In this document: positions 8,119 through 20,315 of the stretch, in pieces
Numbering within the stretch: position 1 is the first letter of the stretch
How the letters are laid out: each line of letters opens with the position of its first letter
Assembly: GCF_025061645.1 (NCBI RefSeq)
Contig: NZ_JANYMP010000014.1
Coordinates: 141,737 to 205,736, forward strand
Direction of reading: 5' to 3'
DNA: 64,000 bases
DNA from: Umezawaea endophytica
GTDB taxonomy: Bacteria > Actinomycetota > Actinomycetes > Mycobacteriales > Pseudonocardiaceae
Program-made: the position numbers and the translations under genes
Notes under the pieces: generated by a model
The model's database searches: none
The model's input: the letters and a program-made list of their open reading frames with translations, nothing else
What the model was told of the DNA's origin: nothing

Positions 8119-9149
8119 CCACCGAGCGCCTCGCGCTGCGCGACTCCGTGCGGGCCCTGCTGGCCAAGCACTCCGACGTCCGCGCCGCGATGGTGTCGCC
8201 GGGCGGCTACGACACCGACCTGTGGGCCCGGCTCTGCGGGGACATCGGCGTGGCCGGGCTCGCCATCCCCGAGGTCTACGGCGGGCTCGGCGCAGGGCTG
8301 GCGGAAGCGCACGTCGTGCTGGAGGAACTGGGACGCACGCTCACCCCCGCGCCCCTGCTCGGCTCAGCCGTCGTGGCCGCCCAGGCGCTGCTCGCCACCG
8401 GTGACGAGCGGGCGTGCCACCGGTGGCTGCCGGGGATCGCCGACGGCACCACGATCGCCGCGCTCGCCTGGGCCGGCGCCGACGGCCGGTGGGACCCCGA
8501 CGACGTCGCCGTGACGGCGTCGGACACGCTCGACGGCACGGCGCACTACGTGCTCGACGGCGACCTGGCGGACGTGCTGCTGGTGGCGGCTCGGGCTTTC
8601 GACGGGACCACCCTGTGGGAGGTCGACCCGGCGCAGGACGGGGTGGCGCGCGAGCACGTGCCGACGATGGACCCGACCCGCCGCCTGGCCACCGTCACGC
8701 TGACCGGCGCGGTCGGCCGCCGCCTCGGCCCGGCGGCGCTGCCGCACGTCCGCGACGTCGCCTGCGCCGCGCTGAGCGCGGAACAGGTCGGCACCGCGGC
8801 GCGCTGCCTGGAGCTGACGGTCGAGCACACCAGCACCCGAGTCCAGTTCGGCAGACCCATCGGCACCTTCCAGGCCCTCAAGCACCGGATGGCCGACCTG
8901 CACGTCCTCGTCGAGACCGCCCGATCGGCGTCGGGAGCCGCCGACGACCCGGTGTCCACGGCGGTCGCCAAGGTCCACTGCTCGGAGGCGCTGTGCCGGG
9001 TGGCGGCCGAGATGGTCCAGTTGCACGGCGGCATCGCCATCACCTGGGAACACGACGCGCACCTGTACTTCAAACGCGCCCACGGCAGCGCCCTGCTGTT
9101 CGGCGGCCCGGCCGAGCACGTCCGGCGGCTGGCGGGTCAGGTGTTCTGA
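8115..9149 (+). CDS. fadE33: Acyl-CoA dehydrogenase FadE33 (beta-type subunit)
   Basis: A 344-residue acyl-CoA dehydrogenase-like subunit with TRVQFGRPIGTFQALKHRMA and LHGGIAITWEHDAHLYFKRA in the C-terminal domain. It is the last gene of the fadD3 operon and the second candidate beta partner for FadE31. Starts at GTG 8115, overlapping the fadE32 stop. The order fadD3-(crotonase)-fadE31-32-33 matches the M. tuberculosis Rv3561-Rv3564 arrangement apart from the added crotonase. It ends 34 bases before a convergent HD-domain gene; no obvious terminator hairpin is visible in that gap. Confidence 0.8.
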   Translation: MTTERLALRDSVRALLAKHSDVRAAMVSPGGYDTDLWARLCGDIGVAGLAIPEVYGGLGAGLAEAHVVLEELGRTLTPAPLLGSAVVAAQALLATGDERACHRWLPGIADGTTIAALAWAGADGRWDPDDVAVTASDTLDGTAHYVLDGDLADVLLVAARAFDGTTLWEVDPAQDGVAREHVPTMDPTRRLATVTLTGAVGRRLGPAALPHVRDVACAALSAEQVGTAARCLELTVEHTSTRVQFGRPIGTFQALKHRMADLHVLVETARSASGAADDPVSTAVAKVHCSEALCRVAAEMVQLHGGIAITWEHDAHLYFKRAHGSALLFGGPAEHVRRLAGQVF

Positions 9150-9183
9150 GCAGCGTGGTCCTACCTTCTCAGCCGGTCACAGG

Positions 9184-9759
9184 TCAGCGATCCCGCCAGG
9201 CGAGAGGTGACGTCGTCAGCGCCGCGTCCGCGATGGCCTTTGCGGTGTCGGTGTGCAGTCCTCGCCGCGACGAGTCGATCCACCCCTGCACGTGCTGATA
9301 CCCCGACGACCGGTACTCCACGGCTTGGACCAGGCATTCGAGCTTGTCCGCGTCCTTCGCGCACCGAGCCTCCGCGGTCGACTGCGACTCGTACTCCGCG
9401 ACCGCCTCACTCACCGTCTTCGCCGCCGCCTCGGGCATCCGCGCGACCTGGTCCGCCGTGATCGCCTCCGGATCCGCCTTGCCGAGATACGGACGAGCAG
9501 TATGCGGAACATCTCCCGTCCGGGTCTCCTGGGAGTCGTGCCATATCGCCAGGAACGCCGCTCGCGCCGGATCGGCACCTTCCTGCGCGGCGATCAACGA
9601 AGCCAACTGGGCCACCCGAAGACTGTGCTCGGCGACCGACTCGGGATCGCGCACGCCAACGTGCCACCAACCCGCTCGCCGCATCCGCTTCAGGATGCCC
9701 ATCTCGAACACGAACCCGGCGATCCCAGCAGCACTTCGGTCGGCGGAGTCCTCAGTCAC
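9184..9759 (-). CDS. HD-domain phosphohydrolase (YfbR/HDDC2-like)
   Basis: A 191-residue HD-domain protein. The metal-binding residues fit the YfbR/HDDC2 5'-deoxynucleotidase pattern: VAEHSLRVAQLASL (first His, about residue 46), IWHDSQETRTGDV (the His-Asp pair, about 73-74) and KDADKLECLVQAVEY (final Asp). The probable activity is dephosphorylation of a small nucleotide-type substrate. It reads leftward into the end of the fadE33 operon and is probably co-transcribed with the unknown gene upstream (14-base gap). GTG start at 9759 with GGAAGGG upstream. Nothing links it to steroids; it looks like an interruption between the HIP and hsa modules. Confidence 0.75.
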   Translation of the reverse strand: MTEDSADRSAAGIAGFVFEMGILKRMRRAGWWHVGVRDPESVAEHSLRVAQLASLIAAQEGADPARAAFLAIWHDSQETRTGDVPHTARPYLGKADPEAITADQVARMPEAAAKTVSEAVAEYESQSTAEARCAKDADKLECLVQAVEYRSSGYQHVQGWIDSSRRGLHTDTAKAIADAALTTSPLAWRDR

Positions 9760-9773
9760 TTCGGTGGCCCTTC

Positions 9774-10535
9774 CTAGCGCTCGGCGAGTCGAATCGCGTA
9801 CCCCACGCTAGCCAACTCCTGCCGGGTGCGAGCGGGGAGATCCCCGCGATCCACTTCGCCCAACTTCTCGCTGGCCAGCGCGCGGAGTGCGGGTCGTGAG
9901 TCGAGGAGCCTCGGACGGGCCAACACCAGCGACCAGAGCGTGTGGACGTTGAGTTCGATGTGGTCGGATGTCGGACGCAGACTGGCGAGCAGGTGCTCGA
10001 ACAGGTGGGCCCCCTCCCACGTCGTCAGGCGGTCGGGAGCCATGAACCCGTCGTCGGCCAGCCCCGTCGACACGAAAGCAGCCAGGGGTTCCCTGTTCCC
10101 GGTGGGGGCCAACGCCACCGCGGATGAGCGCACGGCCAACCAGGAAGGCACGTCGTCCGCCCGGCCCACCGCACGCACAGCGCGCCTTTGCTCGTCCATC
10201 AGCCAAGCGATCGTTTCCGGACGCTCGTCGAACCCGATCAGGTAGATCGCCTGACGCCGGAGCAAAGCCGTCTCTTCTTTGCGATTGGCCGTTCGGTGCA
10301 GATCTGGTGTTGACGGCGGAACGAACACGGGCCGCCGCACTCGTCGGCTACCACCCTGTGGCCGTGCCGAGCCTGCTGCGGACCGATCGAGCCGTGGAAT
10401 TTCCGGCTCAGGCCGAGTTCTTCGTGGGCGAGGAGACGGAGCGGCGGACGACGTCAGAGCAGGTGCTCCACCTTCTGCTGGTGCCCGCGAAGGTCCGGGT
10501 CGTTCCGGCAAGGCAATGCCGTTGCTGTTCGCCAC
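9774..10535 (-). CDS. Unknown protein paired with the HD gene; start uncertain
   Basis: I do not recognise this protein. The C-terminal about 165 residues look like a genuine folded helical protein (for example RRQAIYLIGFDERPETIAWL and WEGAHLFEHLLASL). The first about 80 residues of the longest frame are Pro/Arg/Ser-rich and probably not translated. No convincing ribosome-binding site fixes the start; a GTG inside the Arg-rich stretch, about 70 residues in, is possible. The stop is firm (TAG at 9774-9776). It lies 14 bases upstream of the HD gene on the same strand, so the two probably form one unit. No signal peptide or membrane segment is visible. Confidence 0.5.
   Translation of the reverse strand: MANSNGIALPERPGPSRAPAEGGAPALTSSAAPSPRPRRTRPEPEIPRLDRSAAGSARPQGGSRRVRRPVFVPPSTPDLHRTANRKEETALLRRQAIYLIGFDERPETIAWLMDEQRRAVRAVGRADDVPSWLAVRSSAVALAPTGNREPLAAFVSTGLADDGFMAPDRLTTWEGAHLFEHLLASLRPTSDHIELNVHTLWSLVLARPRLLDSRPALRALASEKLGEVDRGDLPARTRQELASVGYAIRLAER
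10290..10530 (+). pseudogene. Possible remnant of a DUF5753/Scr1-type XRE regulator
   Basis: Read on the plus strand in the frame beginning near 10290, this stretch gives phrases such as ALVGYHPVAVPSLLRTD followed by EETERRTTSEQVL and VPAKVRVVPA. These resemble the C-terminal DUF5753 domain of actinobacterial XRE regulators (consensus like VPGLLQTEDYA, then a charged helix with ERQ). The N-terminal helix-turn-helix and the usual end of the domain are absent. It overlaps the doubtful N-terminus of the leftward unknown gene. The resemblance is weak and may be chance. Confidence 0.2.
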
Positions 10536-10712
10536 CTGACCGAGATTGCTTGCGACGTCAACTGATCTCGCGAACTACTGGCTACGACCTAGGTGTTCGA
10601 TTCCGTGAAGATCATGTGACGTGGCCCGGTGGATTGCCAGAAGAGAAGGGCATCCAAGATCGATGTGTGAGCGAAAATCAGGCGATCACCGTGAACGCCG
10701 CTGATCCAGCCC

Positions 10713-14245
<3,533 letters not shown>

Positions 14246-14278
14246 CGTTCGCTCCCGTTCTCCCGGCACGAGCCAGAC

Positions 14279-14292
14279 TAGAACACGTTCTC
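14279..14292. promoter_or_regulatory. KstR operator upstream of hsaA
   Basis: TAGAACACGTTCTC matches the KstR consensus TnnAACnnGTTnnA at every fixed position except the last base. It lies between the hsaF stop and the hsaA ATG and would give the hsaADCB operon its own KstR-controlled promoter. Confidence 0.8.
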
Positions 14293-14308
14293 GTTTCTGT
14301 CGACGAGC

Positions 14309-15313
14309 TCAAACCTGCTCGCGCCGCAGCTCCAGCGCGATGTCGATGAGCTGGTCCTCCTGCCCGCCGACGAGCTTGCGCTCACCCGCCCGCACGAGGA
14401 TCTGCGCGCCGGACACCTGGTAGCGCTCGGCCTGGACGTAGGCGTGCTTGAGGAAGCTGGAGTACACGCCCGCGTACCCCATCATCAGCGCCATCCGGTC
14501 GAGCAGGCACTCCTCGGGCATCGCGGGCCGCACCACGTCCTCGGCCGCGTCGACGATCGCGAAGAAGTCCACGCCGGTGGCGATCCCGAGCTTGTCGCAG
14601 ACCCCGACGAACGCCTCCAGCGGCGTGTTCCCCGCCCCGGCCCCGAACCGGCGGACGCTGCCGTCGATCTGCGCCGCTCCCGCGCGGGCCGCGATCACCG
14701 AGTTCGCGACGCCCAGCCCGAGGTTCTCGTGGCCGTGGAAGCCGACCTGGGCGTCGTCGCCCAACTCCGCCACCAGCGCCGACACCCGGTCGGCGACCTG
14801 CTCCAGCACCAGCGCGCCCGCCGAGTCGACCACGTAGACGCACTGGCACCCCGCGTCGGCCATGATCCGGGCCTGCTTGGCGAGCGCCTCCGGCGGCTGG
14901 GAGTGGGCCATCATCAGGAACCCGACGGTCTCCAGCCCCCGGTCCCGCGCCAGGCCGAAGTGCTGCACCGAGATGTCGGCCTCGGTGCAGTGCGTGGCGA
15001 TCCGGCAGATCGAGGCTCCGTTGTCCTGCGCCACCAGGATGTCGTCCTTCACGCCCACGCCCGGCAGCATCAGCACGGCGATCCTGGCCCGCTTGGCGGT
15101 CCGCACCGCCGTGCTGATCAGCTCCTGCTCGGGCGTGCGGCTGAAGCCGTAGGTGAACGAGGAGCCGCCGAGCCCGTCGCCGTGCGCGACCTCGATCACC
15201 GGGACGCCCGCCTCGTCCAGCGCCGCCACCACCGAGCGGACCTCCTCCGCGGTGAACCGGTGCCGCTTGTGGTGCGAACCGTCCCGCAACGACGTGTCGG
15301 TCAACCGCAGCAT
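14309..15313 (-). CDS. hsaF: 4-hydroxy-2-oxoacid aldolase HsaF
   Basis: A 334-residue HMG-CoA-lyase-like DRE-TIM aldolase. The metal- and substrate-binding motifs are [14 protein letters not shown] at the N-terminus and [15 protein letters not shown] in the middle. HsaF splits 4-hydroxy-2-oxohexanoate to pyruvate and propanal, handing the aldehyde to HsaG. The ATG overlaps the hsaG stop by one base (TGATG), as expected for partners of a channelling complex; a GTG three bases earlier is possible. It ends the kst4D-hsaE-hsaG-hsaF operon, whose gene order matches M. tuberculosis Rv3536c-Rv3534c. Confidence 0.92.
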   Translation of the reverse strand: MLRLTDTSLRDGSHHKRHRFTAEEVRSVVAALDEAGVPVIEVAHGDGLGGSSFTYGFSRTPEQELISTAVRTAKRARIAVLMLPGVGVKDDILVAQDNGASICRIATHCTEADISVQHFGLARDRGLETVGFLMMAHSQPPEALAKQARIMADAGCQCVYVVDSAGALVLEQVADRVSALVAELGDDAQVGFHGHENLGLGVANSVIAARAGAAQIDGSVRRFGAGAGNTPLEAFVGVCDKLGIATGVDFFAIVDAAEDVVRPAMPEECLLDRMALMMGYAGVYSSFLKHAYVQAERYQVSGAQILVRAGERKLVGGQEDQLIDIALELRREQV

Positions 15314-16227
15314 CACTGTCCTCCCGAGACGGTCGCGAGCGATCGGACGAGCTCTTCGCCGACCCTGGTCGCGGCGGCGGTCATGATGTCGAGGTTCCCC
15401 GAGTACGGCGGCAGGAAGTCGCCCGCGCCCTCGACCTCGACGAAGACGGACACCCTGGAGATCTCGCCCTCGCCTGCCGCGACGCGGTCGAACTGGGGCT
15501 CGTTCAGCAGCCGGTAGCCGGGCACGTAGGTCGCGATGTCCGCCACCATCCGGGTGACCGACTCAGCGATGGCGCTCTCGTCGGCGTCGGCCGGGATCGC
15601 GCAGAAGATCGTGTCCCGCATGATCATCGGCGGGTCGGCGGGGTTCAGCACGATGATGGCCTTGCCCTTGGTGGCCCCGCCGATCTCCTCGATGCCCCGG
15701 CCGGTGGTCCGGGTGAACTCGTCGATGTTCGCCCTGGTCCCCGGTCCGGCGGACACCGAGGCGACGCTGGCCACGACCTCCGCGTAGACGACCGGGACGA
15801 CCCTGGACACCGCGTGCACGATCGGGATCGTGGCCTGGCCGCCGCAGGTGATCAGGTTGATGTTCGGGGCGTCCAGGTGCGCGCGGAGGTTGACCGGCGG
15901 CACGACGTACGGCCCGATCGCCGCGGGCGTCAGGTCGATCGCCCGGATGCCCGCCTCGGCGTAGCGCGGCGCGTTCGCCCGGTGCACCGCCGCCGACGTC
16001 GCCTCGAACACCAGGTCGGGCAGCTCGTCCTGGCGCAGCAACCAGTCCACACCCTCGACGGTCGTCTCCACCCCGAGCGCACGGGCCCTGCGCAGCCCTT
16101 CGCTGCCGGGATCGATGCCCACCACCCACCGCGGCTCGATCCACGACGAGCGCGCGAGCTTGTGCAGCAGGTCGGTGCCGATGTTCCCCGACCCGACGAT
16201 CGCCGCGGTCGCCTTCGCCGAACTCAT
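15313..16227 (-). CDS. hsaG: Acylating aldehyde dehydrogenase HsaG
   Basis: A 304-residue CoA-acylating aldehyde dehydrogenase converting propanal (from HsaF) to propanoyl-CoA with NAD+ and CoA. The NAD site is [11 protein letters not shown] at residues 10-20 and the catalytic Cys128 lies in [12 protein letters not shown]. The ATG at 16227 is chosen because GAGG lies upstream and the length then matches family members; an in-frame GTG at 16236 would add three residues. It lies between hsaE and hsaF on the same strand with short gaps. Confidence 0.92.
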   Translation of the reverse strand: MSSAKATAAIVGSGNIGTDLLHKLARSSWIEPRWVVGIDPGSEGLRRARALGVETTVEGVDWLLRQDELPDLVFEATSAAVHRANAPRYAEAGIRAIDLTPAAIGPYVVPPVNLRAHLDAPNINLITCGGQATIPIVHAVSRVVPVVYAEVVASVASVSAGPGTRANIDEFTRTTGRGIEEIGGATKGKAIIVLNPADPPMIMRDTIFCAIPADADESAIAESVTRMVADIATYVPGYRLLNEPQFDRVAAGEGEISRVSVFVEVEGAGDFLPPYSGNLDIMTAAATRVGEELVRSLATVSGGQ

Positions 16228-16237
16228 CTCGTCCACC

Positions 16238-17023
16238 TCACTCGAAGGACAGGGACACGGAGCCGAGCCCGTCGAACTCGGCGTGGAACGAGTCGCCGGG
16301 GTGGGCGTCCACCGCCCGCGTGCAGGAGCCGGGCAGCACGACGTCGCCCGCCCTGAGCCGCACGCCGAACCCCGCGACCTTGGCCGCCAGCCAGGCGACC
16401 GCGACCACCGGGTTGCCCAGCACGGCGTCGCTGCGGCCCTCGACGAGCACCGCGCCGTCCTGGCGCAGCCGGACGGCGATGGCGCGCAGGTCCACCTCGG
16501 ACGGTCGGAGCCGGTTCGCGCCGAGCACGAAGCCCGCCGACGAGGCGTTGTCCGCGATGGTGTCCACCAGGCCGATCCGCCAGTCGGCGATGCGGCTGTC
16601 GATCAGCTCGATGGACGGCGCGACGGCCTCGGTCGCGTCCAGCACGTCCTGCTCGGTGCACCCCTCGCCGGGCAGGTCGGCGCCGAGCACGAACGCCACC
16701 TCCACCTCGACGCGGGGGAAGCAGTAGTCCGCCGCGCGCACCGGTGTGGCCTCGGCCAGCCGCATGTCGTCGAGCAGGTGCCCGTAGTCGGGCTCGTCAA
16801 CACCCATCATCCGCTGCATCGCGAGCGACGACAGGCCGACCTTGTGCCCGACCACCACGGCCCCGCGGTCGACCCGGCGGCGGATGTTGACGAGCTGGAC
16901 CTCGTAGGCGTCGACCACGTCGAGGTCGGGGTAGTGCTCGACCAGCGGCTCGATCGGCGCGCGGTCGTGCTCGGCCCGCCGCAGCAACTCGGCCGCGGCG
17001 GTCCTCTGGTCGGTCGTCAGCAC
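16238..17023 (-). CDS. hsaE: 2-hydroxyhexa-2,4-dienoate hydratase HsaE
   Basis: A 261-residue hydratase of the MhpD/fumarylacetoacetase-like superfamily, equal in length to M. tuberculosis HsaE. It hydrates the dienoate released by HsaD to 4-hydroxy-2-oxohexanoate. Characteristic stretches are [15 protein letters not shown], the metal-binding Glu residues in [12 protein letters not shown] and [10 protein letters not shown], and the C-terminal [16 protein letters not shown] 17023 overlaps the upstream dehydrogenase stop by seven bases. Confidence 0.92.
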   Translation of the reverse strand: MLTTDQRTAAAELLRRAEHDRAPIEPLVEHYPDLDVVDAYEVQLVNIRRRVDRGAVVVGHKVGLSSLAMQRMMGVDEPDYGHLLDDMRLAEATPVRAADYCFPRVEVEVAFVLGADLPGEGCTEQDVLDATEAVAPSIELIDSRIADWRIGLVDTIADNASSAGFVLGANRLRPSEVDLRAIAVRLRQDGAVLVEGRSDAVLGNPVVAVAWLAAKVAGFGVRLRAGDVVLPGSCTRAVDAHPGDSFHAEFDGLGSVSLSFE

Positions 17024-18555
17024 GGGGTCTCCTTCGCCACGTGGGCCCCGGCCCGGCGGCCGGAGAAGACGCAGTCGGCGAGCGAGAGCCCGCTGACGTA
17101 GGACTCGGAGCACACGCCGACCGCCGACCGGCCCGCCGCGTACAGGCCGTCGACGCCGGTCACCCGGCCGGTGTCCTCGTCGACCACCAGACCGCCCAGG
17201 GTGAGCACCGGGCACGGGTACCCGACGCGGGACCGGACGGAGACGTCGATCAGCGAGTACGGCGCCCTCAGCGGTCGGACGAGTTCGGGGAGCTTGCCGA
17301 GGGCGTCCGGCACGTCGCCGTAGGCCTTCGCGGTCGCCCGCAGCCCGGCCGCGTCCACCCCGACCTTCGCCGCGACCTCGTCGAGCGTCAGACCGGTGAC
17401 GAGCCCGCGCGAGAGCAGGTAGCGGGCCTGCAACCGCTGGAACAGCAGCGTCTGCCACGGGACCTGCCGACGCGCCTCGCGGAGCACCTCGTCGTCGACG
17501 AGCAGCCACGCCCGACCCTCGTGACCGGTGACGATCGCCTCGCCGATGGCCGCGCCGTACAGGGACTCGTCGCACACCCGCCGCCCGGTCGCGCCGACCA
17601 GGACGCCCTTGCGCAGCGCGCTGGGCGGCGTGAGGAACCGCCACGCCGACACCCGGTCCATCCGCGCGGTCGTCCCGCCGACCGCCGTGCCCAGCTTGAT
17701 GCCGCTGCCGTCGTCGCCGGGTGTGCCCAGCGGCAGACCGCCCCGGTACGCCGGGGCGTGCTCGCGCATCAGCTCGCGGTCGAAGACGAACCCGCCCGCG
17801 GCGATGACCACCCCCCGGTTCGCCCGGACCAGCACCTCACGGCCGTGGCGGCGTTCCAGCGCGGCGGCCAGCCGGTGCAGCGACCGGCCCACCGGCGGGT
17901 AGTACAGGCTCGGCTTCACGGCGAGCCGGGACAGTACCCGGTGGGCGATCCGGGGCGCGCCCGTCAGCCTGCGGCACCGGACGCCGGTCACCCGGCCGTC
18001 CTCGGTGACCAGCTCCACCGCGGTGGTCTGCGGCAGCACGCCCGCCCCGGTCCGGTGGACGGAGGCGGCCAGCCGCGCGAAGAGCAGCGCGCCGGACGTG
18101 CCCTTGCCCTTGGCCCGGTGACCGCGCGGCGCGGGCGGGGTGACGTCGCGCCGGGCCTGCTCGCTGCCCGAGTGGTAGAGGTAGTAGTCGTTGGTGGGGT
18201 ACGAGGTCTTGAACGGGCAGAGGCTCGCGTCGAACGGCACGCCCTGGTCCTCCAGCCACCTCAGCATGTCCGCGCTGCCGCGGCAGAACCGCCACAGGGT
18301 CTCGCCGGAGACGGCGTCGCCGACCTCGTGGCGCAGGTACTCGAACATGCCGTCGGGGCTGTCCAGCACACCGGCCTCGACCTGCTGCCGCGTCCCGCCG
18401 CCCGCGTAGACCACACCGCCGGACAACGCCGTCGCCCCGCCACCGGCGAACCTGTCCAGCACGACCACCGACGCGCCCGCGCGGGCCGCCTCGATCGCGG
18501 CGCAGGCGCCCGCGGCGCCGAAGCCCACGATCACCACGTCGGCGCTGACGTCCAC
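17017..18555 (-). CDS. FAD-dependent 3-ketosteroid dehydrogenase, Kst4D-like
   Basis: A 512-residue flavoprotein of the fumarate reductase/ketosteroid dehydrogenase family. The FAD motif VVIVGFGAAGACAAIEAARA starts at residue 8. The C-terminal motif is SESYVSGLSLADC (Tyr486, Ser488), not the Y-x-G-P-G of true delta-1 dehydrogenases. A Tyr-x-Ser pair is what I recall for 3-ketosteroid delta4-(5alpha)-dehydrogenase (Kst4D), which converts 5alpha-3-ketosteroids to 4-ene products. It heads the operon with hsaE-hsaG-hsaF and is divergent from kstD, with two KstR-type palindromes in the gap. GTG 18555 has GGGAGG upstream. Kst4D identity is probable, not proven. Confidence 0.75.
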   Translation of the reverse strand: MDVSADVVIVGFGAAGACAAIEAARAGASVVVLDRFAGGGATALSGGVVYAGGGTRQQVEAGVLDSPDGMFEYLRHEVGDAVSGETLWRFCRGSADMLRWLEDQGVPFDASLCPFKTSYPTNDYYLYHSGSEQARRDVTPPAPRGHRAKGKGTSGALLFARLAASVHRTGAGVLPQTTAVELVTEDGRVTGVRCRRLTGAPRIAHRVLSRLAVKPSLYYPPVGRSLHRLAAALERRHGREVLVRANRGVVIAAGGFVFDRELMREHAPAYRGGLPLGTPGDDGSGIKLGTAVGGTTARMDRVSAWRFLTPPSALRKGVLVGATGRRVCDESLYGAAIGEAIVTGHEGRAWLLVDDEVLREARRQVPWQTLLFQRLQARYLLSRGLVTGLTLDEVAAKVGVDAAGLRATAKAYGDVPDALGKLPELVRPLRAPYSLIDVSVRSRVGYPCPVLTLGGLVVDEDTGRVTGVDGLYAAGRSAVGVCSESYVSGLSLADCVFSGRRAGAHVAKETPC

Positions 18556-18564
18556 GCACCCTCC

Positions 18565-18578
18565 CGGAACACGTTCTC
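18565..18578. promoter_or_regulatory. KstR-like operator next to the kst4D-like start
   Basis: CGGAACACGTTCTC keeps the AACnnGTT core of the KstR palindrome but has lost both outer T/A bases. It is ten bases upstream of the GTG of the leftward dehydrogenase gene, so it could control the kst4D-hsaE-hsaG-hsaF operon, in tandem with the perfect site at 18632. Confidence 0.65.
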
Positions 18579-18631
18579 GATCGGCTGCCCAGTTGGCACT
18601 GTTCCACCATAGCGCCAAGACGCCCCGAAAC

Positions 18632-18645
18632 TATAACCTGTTCTA
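18632..18645. promoter_or_regulatory. KstR operator upstream of kstD
   Basis: TATAACCTGTTCTA matches TnnAACnnGTTnnA at every fixed position. It lies 23 bases upstream of the kstD GTG; its first half (TATAAC) could double as a -10 element for the rightward promoter, which would make bound KstR a direct block to RNA polymerase. Confidence 0.8.
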
Positions 18646-18668
18646 GTCTTACTCTCCGTGGAGGCACC

Positions 18669-20315
18669 GTGGTCGAGGACAGCGAGTTCGACGTGGTCGT
18701 CGTGGGCAGTGGCGGGGCGGGCATGACGGCCGCGCTGTGCGCCGCCCACCGGGGCCTGCGGGTCGTGGTGGTCGAGAAGGCCGAGCGGTTCGGCGGGTCC
18801 ACCGCGCGGTCCGGCGGCGGACTGTGGATCCCGAACAACGCCGTGCTGCGCGAGGCAGGCGTGACCGACACCCCGGAGCAGGCGCTCACCTACCTCCGGC
18901 ACATCGTCGGCGACGACGTGCCGGACGACCTGCTGCGGACGTACCTGGACCGCGGTCCGGAGATGCTGTCGTTCATCCGCGAGCACACGCCGCTGGAGTT
19001 CCACTGGGTCCGCGGCTACGCCGACTACTACCCCGAGGCGCCCGGCGGTCAGGCGCGGGGCCGGTCGATCGAACCGGACCCGTTCAACGCCGACGTGCTC
19101 GGCGACGAGCTGGCGAACCTCCAGGCCCCCTACCTCCCCTCGCCCGCCAAGATCGTGGTCACGGCCGCCGACTACCGGTGGCTCACCCTCGTCGCCCGCC
19201 ACCCGCGCGGCCTGCTCAGGGCTGCCAGGGTGTTCGTCCGGCGGTTCCGGCGCGGCACCCTGCTGGCGCTGGGCCAGGCGCTCTCCGCGGGCCTGCGGGC
19301 CGGGCTGCTCACGGCGGGCGTGCCGGTCCGGCTGAACACCCCGCTGGTCGACCTGCACGTGGAGGACGGCCGGGTGGCGGGTGTCGTGGTCGGCGGCGAC
19401 GAGCTGGTCCGCGCCCGGTACGGCGTGCTGCTGGCGGCGGGCGGGTTCGAGCACAACGAGCGGATGCGCAAGGAGCACCAGAAGGCGCCCATCGGCACCG
19501 AGTGGACCTCCGGCGCCAAGGAGAACACCGGCGACGGCATCGAGGCCGGCGTCCGGGCGGGCGGCGCGGTCGGGCTGATGGACGACGCCTGGTGGGGCCC
19601 GTCGGTCCCGCTCCCCCGCGGCCCCTACTTCTGCCTGTCCGAACGCACCCAGCCCGGCTGCCTGATGGTCAACGGGGCGGGACGGCGGTTCGTCAACGAG
19701 GCCGCGCCGTACGTCGACGCGGTCAACGCCATGTACGACGGGAACATGCCCACCTGGCTGGTGGCCGACCAGCGGTACCGCGACCGCTACCCGTTCGCCG
19801 GGCGCACGCCGCGCCAGCCGTTCCCCGGCCACTGGTACAAGGCGGGCGTGGTGCACCGCGCCGACAGCGTCGAGGAGCTGGCGAAGCTGATCGACGTGCC
19901 GTCCGACGCGCTCGCCGAGACCGTGCGGCGGTTCAACGAGTTGGCCGAGACCGGCCGCGACGAGGACTTCCACCGCGGCGACAGCGCGTACGACCGGTAC
20001 TACGGCGACCCGCGCAACCGCCCCAACCCCTGCCTCGCGCCGCTGCGGAAGCCGCCGTTCCACGCGGTCCGGATCGTGCCGGGCGACCTGGGCACCAAGG
20101 GCGGGCTGCGCACCGACACCCGCGCGCGGGTGCTCCGCGAGGACGGCACGGCCATCCCCGGCCTGTACGCGGCGGGCAACAGCAGCGCGGCGGTGATGGG
20201 CCACAGCTACGCGGGGCCGGGGGCCACCCTCGGTCCGGCGATGACCTTCGGCTACCTGGCCGCGCTGGACATCGCCGCAGCGGCGACCACCGACCACCGT
20301 GGAGGGACCCCATGA
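18669..20315 (+). CDS. kstD: 3-ketosteroid delta1-dehydrogenase KstD
   Basis: A 548-residue flavoprotein. The FAD site is VVVVGSGGAGMTAALCAAHR from residue 8, followed by EKAERFGGSTARSGGGLWIP. The C-terminal active-site motif GHSYAGPGATLG carries Tyr514 and Gly518, equivalent to Tyr487 and Gly491 of Rhodococcus KstD1. It introduces the C1-C2 double bond into 3-keto-4-ene steroids; together with KshA/KshB it opens ring B. GTG start with GGAGG a few bases upstream. It heads the operon kstD-kshA-small-kshB-MaoC, under a perfect KstR palindrome. Confidence 0.92.
   Translation: MVEDSEFDVVVVGSGGAGMTAALCAAHRGLRVVVVEKAERFGGSTARSGGGLWIPNNAVLREAGVTDTPEQALTYLRHIVGDDVPDDLLRTYLDRGPEMLSFIREHTPLEFHWVRGYADYYPEAPGGQARGRSIEPDPFNADVLGDELANLQAPYLPSPAKIVVTAADYRWLTLVARHPRGLLRAARVFVRRFRRGTLLALGQALSAGLRAGLLTAGVPVRLNTPLVDLHVEDGRVAGVVVGGDELVRARYGVLLAAGGFEHNERMRKEHQKAPIGTEWTSGAKENTGDGIEAGVRAGGAVGLMDDAWWGPSVPLPRGPYFCLSERTQPGCLMVNGAGRRFVNEAAPYVDAVNAMYDGNMPTWLVADQRYRDRYPFAGRTPRQPFPGHWYKAGVVHRADSVEELAKLIDVPSDALAETVRRFNELAETGRDEDFHRGDSAYDRYYGDPRNRPNPCLAPLRKPPFHAVRIVPGDLGTKGGLRTDTRARVLREDGTAIPGLYAAGNSSAAVMGHSYAGPGATLGPAMTFGYLAALDIAAAATTDHRGGTP

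Noticed and set aside
17017..20315. Treating the two divergent flavoproteins as duplicate kstD genes
   Set aside because: Their C-terminal active-site motifs differ (Tyr-Val-Ser versus Tyr-Ala-Gly-Pro-Gly) and their lengths are 512 and 548 residues, indicating different reactions.
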